Part shown: positions 1 to 7,679 of the stretch, piece after piece | How the letters are laid out: each line of letters starts with the position of its first letter | Position numbering within the stretch: position 1 is the stretch's first letter | Assembly: GCA_030374805.1 (NCBI GenBank) | Contig: JARGSG010000004.1 | Span: 558,001 to 622,000, forward strand | DNA from: Gracilaria gracilis | Taxonomy: Eukaryota > Rhodophyta > Florideophyceae > Gracilariales > Gracilariaceae | Length of the DNA: 64,000 nt | Reading direction: 5' to 3' | The notes under the pieces: model-generated | What the model was told of the DNA's origin: nothing | Databases searched by the model: none | The model's input: only the letters and a program-made list of their open reading frames with translations | Position numbers and translations under genes: made by a program

Positions 1-914
1 GAGAGATCTTGGTAGTGCGATTTACCTGCGTATTGTAGGCATAAGTCACCGCATCGGTGTAGAGATCCTACTCCGACGGGTGGTCGGCGACGAAATTTCG
101 CAGTGCATTCAGCATAGTGCGATTGAAGCGCTCCACCTGGCCGTTACTTTGCGGATGGTAGGTCGTAGTAAACCAGTTCTTGATGTCCAGTATTCGACAC
201 ACGTCCTGAACGAACTTCTCAGCGAATTGCGACCCATTATCCGATAGTAAATCAATCGGCGGTCCGTAGACAAACACTTGGTGGGTTACGAACGCTTGTG
301 AGACCGCATTGGCGGTGATCTTCGTCAGAGGAACTGTCCGCATGAGCTTAGAAAAGCTGTCGGTTATGACGAGCAGAAACCGATTACCTCGGCGTGTCCG
401 GATAAACTCGCCGAGTATGTCAATCGCCACGAACTCAAGTGGGGCCCTTGCGGGGAAGAGTACAAACTGTTTGGAGTACTTCCGCAGTTTGACGCGGTTT
501 TTTGCACAAACAGAACAACCACGAGAAGTGGCATACGCATCGAATGGCATAGCTGGTCAATAGAAGTCCTTTCTGAGGGTGTAGTACAACTTCCTTCCAC
601 TAGGGTGGGCCGACAACTTCGCGTAATGCGACAGATGCAAGACTCGAGATTGAAGCCAGTGAGGTACCACAATCTGTGGCCGGTCAGTAACCGTTCGAAC
701 CAAGAATTCTTGGTCGTTAATGACAAAGGGTAGTTGAGCTCCACCGTTTAGACAGGCACGAACCCTACTGGAGAACGGGTCCGTATACTGTTCCCGGATC
801 AATTCTTCCGGTGTTATCGGCACGAATGATCCCGGCACTGGCTCCGTATCCGCAACGGCTAAGACAGCGTCACAGACGCCCCAACCTTCCGAATCTTCGT
901 CCTCGGCGTCCTCT
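1..914 (-). pseudogene. E1 integrase region (pol remnant)
   Basis: The translation follows the E2 pol protein from just after RNase H through the integrase zinc-binding and catalytic core. Two of the three catalytic acidic positions are visible in context: VAIDILGEF and LLSDNGSQF, followed by the usual YHPQSNGQVERFNRT with the third. Reading is broken: a tryptophan codon of E2 has become TGA near 555-557 and another has become TAG at 68-70. The upstream end (near 913-915) is a deletion junction that joins the start of the protease ORF directly to the RNase H/integrase spacer. It is a dead fragment with no expected activity. Confidence 0.9.
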
Positions 915-1130
915 TTTGTAGTTTCGTTTCGCCATGACCAGGACTCTATCTGGAGCGCGGACATTGCCTGGCAGTACCCACGGGCGACGGAGAACACCAA
1001 GATGTTCCGAGTCTACTTCTGTCGTGGCCATCTTCCTCGTAAGGATCGTGACCGGGGAGCCGGACTTTGCAACCTCTGGCGCGGTTGAGCTCGACTTCGA
1101 TTGTGCCGCTCCTTCAAAGGAGGCTCCCAT
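914..1130 (-). pseudogene. E1 protease ORF, N-terminal stub
   Basis: The ATG at 1128-1130 and about 70 codons match the start of the E2 protease ORF (MGASFEGAAQ at the start, MAKRNYK at the break). The catalytic DTG motif of E2 is absent because the sequence jumps, right after the NYK codons, to a point about 2.4 kb further on in pol and out of frame. The arrangement at the start is the same as in E2: the gag-frame TGA is followed after two bases by this ATG, so that junction is an ancestral feature of the family. Confidence 0.85.
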
Positions 1131-1132
1131 GC

Positions 1133-2822
1133 TCAGTTTTTCTCAGCGTCGCCGCTATTTTGCGGAGCCGTTTGGTCCGCAGATGTGGCTTCCGCTGCAC
1201 CATGAGGCGGTGAAGATTCCTGTTTTCCAGGCTGAGTATTCCGCCTTTGCACGAAGGTACGATTTGTCGGGAACACGTTCCCGTTCGGCGGGCGTCAACG
1301 ACTCATAATGGAGAACAATTTTTGCCATCTCCCTGAATGGTAACATACAGTTCGGGCCAATATGAACACGTTTGTAGCAAATATGGCATATGAGCTGACG
1401 AAGAGAATACGCATTGGGCGGCCTTCGCTCCTGTCTAGGGGGGTAGGGATCCTTCCAACCGGGAGGGGAGTTTCTGTATCCGCCAGAGTGCGGCACTGCC
1501 AATGCCGGAACATGATTACCGGCGTACAGAGCAGCATCCGAATCTTCGGTAGTCGGTCCAATCGTAGATGGCAGGTCCGACGTTGCCAACGATTGGTGAC
1601 TCTGCACTTGGTGCACGTTATCGTAGTTGGCATGGGCTGAACCTCTCGATTGAAGCTGTGATGAATCCCTCTCTTCCAAATGGAAGAGTCGGCGTGTGCG
1701 AGACTTAATGCCAGCACGTGCTCCGGCCGAATCACCATCAGCTTGGGCAAATTGAACCAGCTCCAAGTAGGAGATCTTGCACTTGTTCTCCCGATAGCGG
1801 GCAACCAAAGTCCTAATCGAGAGAACCAAGCCATCCACAAACATGATACATCGCTCGGCCGCGGAGTAGACGTTTCCACAGCGGTGAAAAGCCTTCAGTG
1901 TGAGCTCCAGGCGCTTAATGTGGTCTTTTACTCGCCCAGTCTCGCGAGGGGTCCTTTCTACACTGGAGTCTTCCAGCTGATAATATCGGTACGACAACAA
2001 CTTCCGATACAATAGATTCGTCGGCTTCAGTTCCTTGAGTCCAAGGTGCTTTCGTCCTTTCGAACGGCTCCGGGCAACGCCTTGCGTGGCCTCGGTGGCC
2101 CGAGAGCGGGTAGCACGAGAGCGTGGGGGCTCGTCCTCACTTTCCGAAGAATCGGTTGACGAATCCCTGACCCGAACATCAGAATCAGAGGATGAAGAAG
2201 AAGACGAATCAGGGTCCAATTTAACCTTTCTCTTCCTTTCCCTATGGCGGTCCTTGGAGCGGTGCGACTTCCGAGAGCCTTCAGAATCCGGCACGCCGGG
2301 CGCCACAGAATCGTAGATGATGGTGTGCTCGACCGTTTCCAGACGGGCCGCTAACCGGTTTAAACGATCAGTTGCCTGCTCATGCAGGACAGCCGAGTCC
2401 TTTCGGTCTTCCATGATCTGGTTGACATCAGACCGTAAGACACGGACATCTTGCGAAACATCCCGAACATCGGCTTCGTATAGCCGTTGCCAGAGTTTCG
2501 TAATGTCGTGAATCAGACCAACGTGATAGTTCTGCATCACACGCACTTGTGCCTCTAATTAACGGAGGGTATACTCGTCGGACCTTGACGACATGGCTTC
2601 AGCCGCTTGCGCGGAATTAGCCGGTTCTTGAGCCGGTGGGGCCCCATTGTTGGTACGGGGAGCCCGGGAAGCCAGTGCTTAAGCGTTATGACCCAGGATA
2701 TTCAATATATCCATTGGTAACGGCGGGAGGCTCTGAGCCAGTCCAGATGATTCCGGTGGTCTAGCAATTGGGCCCGGTGCAGACCCAGCCTTCGAGCGAT
2801 CGTTGTTACGGCGAGATTTCAT
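1133..2822 (-). pseudogene. E1 gag pseudogene
   Basis: Gag (nucleocapsid/capsid precursor) of the E1/E2 family. The original start is the ATG at 2820-2822 and the original stop the TGA at 1133-1135. Early stops TAA at 2679-2681 and 2559-2561 replace a glutamine and a glutamate codon of E2. Reading is then open from about 2546 to 1155. A 330-bp (110-codon) in-frame deletion removes the middle of the capsid domain, between LTLK and AFHRCGNVY; the junction has a shared AAG. The zinc knuckle is altered: E2 has CHVCYKPGHIAPNC, E1 has CHICYKRVHIGPNC, keeping the metal ligands. A frameshift changes the last residues. Confidence 0.92.
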
Positions 2823-2972
2823 AGTCTGCCGAAGCAGTCGGGCGAATTAAACGAACGATTACCACTTCCAGTAATGGTCCAAAGTGGATACTCCCAATGC
2901 CGAAGGATCCAGCACCAGTTTCCACTACAACCAATGTTGGCAAGAAGGCCGTTTCTAAGTCGGGAGACCATT

Positions 2973-3823
2973 TGTGGGGCAAAGCCGGGAACGGAAAGAA
3001 AGAATACAAACCGCGCCAGCGGCTACGCACACAAGTTGTTCAGCCTTGCTCCCTATTGGGGCAGAGCAGTGGCAGAACCCTCCGATGAGGCCGATATGTG
3101 CCGGGCATAACTCCAGGCGGCCTCTTCCTGACTTACAGACGGAGGTTGAAGGTAGCAACCGGGGTGCCAAAAGGATGGAATCCACTGGGTGTGTCGTATC
3201 CTGTAGCAAAAGGGGCGAGATAGAAGGCAGCAAAACGAGCCGCACTGCGCAGCACAGACTCGTGAGATCGGGAAATAATCCCGTGACAAAAAGAGAAAAC
3301 CTGTACAACAGGGCGAAGTGTAACGAAGCCGTAAGACGGGAAAACAGAAAGAGTGTATGAAGGAATGATAAATAAAAGGCCGTAACGACGGATCGGTGCT
3401 TCTCACTGACGGAGGTGGATAACTTGTCCAGATAAGTGGCGGTGTTCCCCGGGAATGGGGCAGAAGGCCGTGCGCAAGTGGAACTCAAGCTAGAGACAAG
3501 GCCTCGTTGAGGTTTACTTCACGTACAGTGGCGGCAAGTGCCACCACTTATATACGGCTGACAAATATCAACCAAAATATCTAAGTACCCGGCACGCCGG
3601 CCAACACTACCCACGTGTACCTCCGTGGCACACTTGCAACGGCGCATCCGGTAATCGGGCGCGGGCACACACGTGTCGCGCCAATCCTACCCTTCATAGG
3701 CGGATCCCTAATCTGGGACAAATAGGCAAATGGACTTCATAATAGTAGGACGTTCAGCCGAAAATAACAGCGGATATATGAGTGGCATCCCCCTCAGTCC
3801 CTGCCAAGGGCAATTGCTCTACA
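2973..3823 (-). repeat. 5' LTR of E1 (851 bp)
   Basis: Read on the minus strand it starts TGTAGAGCAATTGCCC and ends CCCCACA, the same ends and the same 851-bp length as both E2 LTRs. It holds a TATATAAG box and the palindrome after it. Its first ~150 bases carry the diagnostic bases of the E2 3' LTR, whereas its remainder is private to E1 (for example GGTTGATA where both E2 LTRs have AGTGATA). This mosaic is discussed under findings. Immediately inside it, on the minus strand, a TGGTCTCCCGACTTAG sequence is the likely primer-binding site (2954-2969). Confidence 0.95.
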
Positions 3824-3841
3824 CAGTGTGCTCACCACGTC
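3824..3841. other. 18-bp spacer between head-to-head LTRs, holding swapped target-site duplications
   Basis: The spacer is CAGTGTGCTCACCACGTC. Its first five bases (CAGTG, i.e. CACTG on the other strand) flank the E1 LTR, yet CACTG is exactly the five bases that follow the E2 3' LTR at 15348-15352. The five bases next to the E2 5' LTR are ACGTC and have no partner at the other end of E2. The spacer is therefore in inverted orientation relative to the insertion that created E2. Confidence 0.8.
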
Positions 3842-4692
3842 TGTAGAGCAATTGCCCTTGGCATGGACTGAGAGGGATGCCACTGATATATCCGTTGTTA
3901 TTTTCGTCTGAACTTCCTACTACTATGAAGTCTATTTGCCTATTTGGCCCGGATTAGGGATCCGCCTATGAAGGGTATGATTAGCGTGACACGTGTGTGC
4001 CCGCGCCCGATTACCGGATGCGCCGTTGCAAGTGTGCCACGGAGGTACACGTGGGTAGTGTTGGCCGGCGTGCCGGGTACTTAGATATTTTAGTGATATT
4101 TGTCAGCCGTATATAAGTGGCGGCACTTGCCGCCACTGTACGGGAAGTAAACCTCAAGGAGGCGTTGGCTCTAGCTTGAGTTCCGCTTGCGCACGGTCTT
4201 TCGCCCCATTCTCAGGGAATACCGCCGCTTATCCGGACAAGTTATCCACCTCCGTCACCGAGAAGCACCGATCCGTCGTTACGGCCTCTTATTTATCATT
4301 CTTCCATACACTCTTTCTGTTTTCCCGTCTTACGGCTTCGTTACACTTCGCCCTGTTGTACAGGTTTGCCTCTTTTTGTCTCGGGATTATTCCCAGCTCT
4401 CACGAGTCTGTGCTCCGCAGTGCGGCTCATTTTGCTACCTTCTATCTCGTCCTTTTTGCTACGGGATACGCCACACCCAGTGGAATCCATCCTGTTGGCA
4501 CCCCGATTGCCACCCCCAACCTCCGTCTGTAAGTCAGGAAGAGGCTGCCCGGAGTTACGCCCGGCACGTGTCGGCCTCATCGGAGGGTTCTGACACTGCT
4601 CTGCCCCAATAGGGAGCAAGGCTGAACACCTTGGTTGCGTAGCCGGTTGCGCGGTTTGTGTTCTTTCCTTCCGTTCCCGGCTTTGCCCCACA
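3842..4692 (+). repeat. 5' LTR of E2 (851 bp)
   Basis: Bounded by TG...CA (TGTAGAGC ... CCCCACA). It contains the TATA box at 4110-4117. At LTR positions 23, 32, 44, 66, 82, 136, 142 and 146 it differs from the E2 3' LTR, while the facing E1 LTR agrees with the E2 3' LTR at all eight. From about LTR position 250 onward it agrees with the 3' LTR again against E1. It is therefore a recombinant between the two facing LTRs. Confidence 0.96.
4110..4138 (+). promoter_or_regulatory. LTR TATA box and adjoining 22-bp palindrome
   Basis: TATATAAG at 4110-4117 is followed directly by a perfect inverted repeat with 10-bp arms, AGTGGCGGCA CT TGCCGCCACT (4116-4137). The same arrangement occurs in the 3' LTR (TATA at 14765-14772) and in E1, each with one change that keeps a G-U pair in the RNA. 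The solo LTR near 40.6 kb has a weaker version. The palindrome lies about where transcription should start, so it could be a DNA operator-like site or a hairpin at the 5' end of the RNA; which is not decided by the sequence. Confidence 0.65.
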
Positions 4693-4842
4693 AGTGGTTT
4701 CCCGACTTAGAAACGGCTTTCTGGCCAACATTTGTTGTAGTGGAAACTGGTGCTGTATCCCTCTGCGTGGGGAGAATCCACTTTGCGCCATTGCTGGAAG
4801 CGGTAATCGTTCGTTTAAAACTCCCGATTGCTTCGGCGGACA
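4693..4842 (+). other. E2 leader with candidate primer-binding site
   Basis: Two bases after the LTR (4695-4712) lies TGGTTTCCCGACTTAGAA, beginning with the TGG expected opposite a tRNA CCA end. E1 has the same sequence with one change. I could not assign it to a particular tRNA. The rest of the 150-bp leader has no upstream ATG that would obviously compete with gag. Confidence 0.6.
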
Positions 4843-6861
4843 ATGACATCTCGCCGTAACAACGGTCGCTCGAAGGCCGGGTCTGCACCTGGCCCAATTG
4901 CCGGACTACCGGAATCATCTGGACTGGCTCAGAGCCTCCCGCCGTTACCAACGGATGTACTGAACGTCCCGGGTGATAACGCTCAGGCACCGGCTTCCCG
5001 GGGTCCCCGTACCAACAATGGGGCCCCACCAGCTCAAGGACCGGCTAATTCCGCGCAAGCGGCTGAAGCCATGTCGTCGAGGTCCGACGAGTATACCCTC
5101 CGTGAATTAGAGGCACAAGTGCGTGTGATGCAGAACTCTCACGTGGCTCTGATTCACGACATTACGAAACTCCGGCAACGGCTGTACGAAACCGATGTTC
5201 GGGATGTTTCGCAAGACGTCCGTGTCTTACGGTCTGATGTCAACCAGATCATGGAAGACCGAAAGGAATCGGCTGTCCTGCATGAGCAGGCAGCTGATCG
5301 TTTAAACCGGTTAGCGGCCCGTCTGGAAACGGTCGAGCACACCATCATCCACGATGCTGTGGCGCCCGGCGTGCCGGTTTCCGAAGGTTCTCGGAAGTCG
5401 CACCGCTCCAAGGACCGCCATGCGGGAAAGAAGAAAAAGGTTAAATTGGAACCTGATTCGTCCTCTTCTTCATCCTCTGAGTCTAATGCCCAAGTCAGAG
5501 ATTCGTCAACCGATTCTTCGGAAAGTGAGGACGAGCCCCCACGCTCTCGTGCTACCCGTTCCCGGGCCACCGAGGCCACGCAAGGCGTTGCCCGGAGCCG
5601 TTCTAAAGGACGAAAGCACCTTGGACTCAAGGAACTGAAGCCGACGAATTTATTGTATCGGAAGTTGCTGTCGTACCGATATTATCGGCTGGAAGACTCC
5701 AGTGGAGAAAGGACCCCTCGCTGGACTGGACGAGTGAAAGACCACATTAAGAGGCTGGAGCTCACACTGAAGTCCAATAAGTTCTCTGGGCAGGATCCAA
5801 TCCTGGTGTTGGGCTTTCTCGCCCGATATGTTGGGGAAGCCGATGTACTTCGGATGTCTGAGGCGCAAACCTACATCGCACTGCCTTACTTTTTAAAAGG
5901 TATGGCCGAGGACCAGTACAACTCTGTCCGCGGATCGTCTCGTGCCTCCGAGGGAGGAGTGACCTGTTGGCCAGAGGCTGTACAGTACCTCCTGCGATCC
6001 TACGCTACAGGAAACGCAATTCAAGAGGCCATACTCGCATTGCGCGACACGAAGCAAGGACCGGAAGAGACGGAGACCGTTTATTCTACACGGTTGAATA
6101 AGGCCTTTCACCGCTGTGGGAACGTCTACTCCGCGGCCGAGCGATGTACCATGTTTGTGGATGGCTTGGTTCCCTCGATTAGGACTTTGGTAGCCCGTTA
6201 TCGGGAGAACAAGCGCAAGATCTCCTACTTGGAGCTGGTTCAATTTGCCCAAGCTGAGGGTGATGCAGCACGGGCACGTGCCGGCATTAAGTCTCGCACA
6301 CGCCGTCTATTCCATCTGGAAGAGAGGGATTTATCACAGCATCTATCGAGAGGTTCAGCCCATGCTAACTACGACAACGTGCACCTAGTGCAGAGTGACC
6401 AATCTTTGGCAACGTCGGACCTGCCATCTACGATGGGACCGACAACCGAAGATTCGGATGCTGCTCTGTACGCCGGTAATCATGTTCCGGAATTGCCAGT
6501 GCCGCACTCTGGCGGATACAGAAACTCCCGTCCCGGGTGGAGGGATCCCTACCCCCCGAGACAGGAGCGAAGGCCGCCCAATGCGGATTCTCTTCGCCAG
6601 CTCATATGCCATGTTTGCTACAAACCTGGTCATATTGCCCCGAACTGTATGTTACCATTCAGGGAGATGGCAAAAATTGTTCTCCATTATGAGTCGTTGA
6701 CGCCCGCCGAGCGGGAACGTGTTCCCGACAAATCGTACCTTCGTGCGAAGGCGGATACTCAGCCTGGAAAACAGGAATCTTCACCGCATCACGGTGAAGC
6801 AGCAGCCGCATCTGCGAACCCAACGGTTCCGCAAAATAGCGGCGACGCTGAGAAAAACTGA
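4843..6861 (+). CDS. gag: E2 Gag polyprotein
   Basis: A 672-residue Gag, which forms the virus-like particle and packages the RNA. The ATG at 4843 (MTSRRNNGRS) is chosen; the open frame reaches back to a TTG at 4828 that is unlikely to be used. The order is a basic N-terminus, a coiled-coil-like stretch with heptads (near residues 85-170), an Arg/Ser/Asp/Glu-rich low-complexity part with a serine run (around 200-260), the conserved capsid region (about 300-470; VLGFLARYV, FLKGMAEDQY, AFHRCGN) and one CCHC zinc knuckle, CHVCYKPGHIAPNC, near residue 590. The TGA stop is followed after two bases by the ATG of the protease ORF. The copy is free of internal stops. Confidence 0.93.
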   Translation: MTSRRNNGRSKAGSAPGPIAGLPESSGLAQSLPPLPTDVLNVPGDNAQAPASRGPRTNNGAPPAQGPANSAQAAEAMSSRSDEYTLRELEAQVRVMQNSHVALIHDITKLRQRLYETDVRDVSQDVRVLRSDVNQIMEDRKESAVLHEQAADRLNRLAARLETVEHTIIHDAVAPGVPVSEGSRKSHRSKDRHAGKKKKVKLEPDSSSSSSSESNAQVRDSSTDSSESEDEPPRSRATRSRATEATQGVARSRSKGRKHLGLKELKPTNLLYRKLLSYRYYRLEDSSGERTPRWTGRVKDHIKRLELTLKSNKFSGQDPILVLGFLARYVGEADVLRMSEAQTYIALPYFLKGMAEDQYNSVRGSSRASEGGVTCWPEAVQYLLRSYATGNAIQEAILALRDTKQGPEETETVYSTRLNKAFHRCGNVYSAAERCTMFVDGLVPSIRTLVARYRENKRKISYLELVQFAQAEGDAARARAGIKSRTRRLFHLEERDLSQHLSRGSAHANYDNVHLVQSDQSLATSDLPSTMGPTTEDSDAALYAGNHVPELPVPHSGGYRNSRPGWRDPYPPRQERRPPNADSLRQLICHVCYKPGHIAPNCMLPFREMAKIVLHYESLTPAERERVPDKSYLRAKADTQPGKQESSPHHGEAAAASANPTVPQNSGDAEKN

Positions 6862-6863
6862 GC

Positions 6864-7679
6864 ATGGGAGCCTCCTTTGAAGGAGCGGCGCAAACGCAGT
6901 CGAGCTCAACTGCGCCGGAGGTTGCAAAGCCTCGCTCCCCGGTCACAATCCTTACGAGGAAGATGGCCACGACAGACGTGGACTCGGAACATCTCGGTGT
7001 TCTCCGTCGCCCGTGGGTACGGTCACGCAATTTCCGCGCTCCGGATAGAGTCCTGGTCATGGCGAAACGAAACTACAAAGTTTTCGCCGACCTCGGGATA
7101 TCCGACCATTATATGGTTCGGCAGTTATCCGTTCTCGACACGGGTGCTGGTCCAAACTTTTTGGTTCAATCGCTTATTCCGCCGCAGTTATTGTCTCAGA
7201 TTCGGCCGGCTCCCCCGACCGAGATAGCGGATGCAAACAATAGGCCCCTTTCAATCGTGGGAGTAATTGACCTGATTGTCAGGCTTGGCCGTTGCGTTGT
7301 CCGCTTGGACTTCATAGTCTGCAAGCGTTTAGCTGCGCCGGTCATACTCGGATGTGATTTGTGCGACCGTTTTGTCGAAGCAATTCGACCACGGAAAAGG
7401 ACCGTCGAGCTGGAGGACGGCACAACAGTGCCAATTGTTCGGCGACCTTTTACGAAAGGCGTTCAAGAAGCAAGTTCCATTGCCAGTGGCCCAGCAGCCA
7501 ACCGAATCGCACCGTTCGTCTACGAAGCTCCGAGTGGCTCGGTCTATTTGCATCCCACCGGAATCCCAGACATGGGTCACGGTCACGTCTCTACAGCACG
7601 GCCTTCAAACCGTTCAGCCATTGCCTCTCCTTTACGAAAGGCAGAACGTGGCCCTCGCGAGTGGGATTGTACTTGTTGA
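6864..7679 (+). CDS. E2 aspartic protease ORF
   Basis: The frame differs from both gag and the downstream pol frame. The catalytic motif DTGAGPNFL lies near residue 93 and the second conserved protease motif VILGCDLCDRFV near residue 160, as in retroelement pepsin-like proteases that cleave Gag and Pol. After about 7450 this frame no longer resembles pol, and the recognisable protein continues in the 7354-12357 frame. The meaningful part therefore ends near 7450 and must be joined to pol by a +1 shift, unless the frame difference is an old indel. The start ATG sits two bases after the gag stop, suggesting termination-reinitiation or a fused Gag-Pol produced by recoding. Confidence 0.85.
   Translation: MGASFEGAAQTQSSSTAPEVAKPRSPVTILTRKMATTDVDSEHLGVLRRPWVRSRNFRAPDRVLVMAKRNYKVFADLGISDHYMVRQLSVLDTGAGPNFLVQSLIPPQLLSQIRPAPPTEIADANNRPLSIVGVIDLIVRLGRCVVRLDFIVCKRLAAPVILGCDLCDRFVEAIRPRKRTVELEDGTTVPIVRRPFTKGVQEASSIASGPAANRIAPFVYEAPSGSVYLHPTGIPDMGHGHVSTARPSNRSAIASPLRKAERGPREWDCTC

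Larger units (their letters stand above)
1..3823 (-). mobile_element. Ty3/gypsy element E1, partial and internally deleted copy
   Basis: This is a copy of the same element as E2, on the opposite strand. From right to left it has a 5' LTR (2973-3823), gag, the first residues of the protease ORF and an integrase core, and it leaves the window at base 1. Against E2 it lacks 330 bp inside gag and about 2.4 kb covering protease, RT and RNase H, and it has several stop codons, so it cannot move by itself. Its 5' LTR faces the E2 5' LTR across 18 bp, making an inverted repeat with arms of more than 2.5 kb. The 3' LTR and any antisense gene would lie left of the window. Confidence 0.95.

Noticed and set aside
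2955-3488. ORFs of 117-177 codons inside the LTRs, on either strand (also 4176-4612, 14831-15267, 40710-41267)
   Set aside because: They recur in every LTR copy because the sequence recurs, but end at different points and cross the LTR promoter; no domain is visible.
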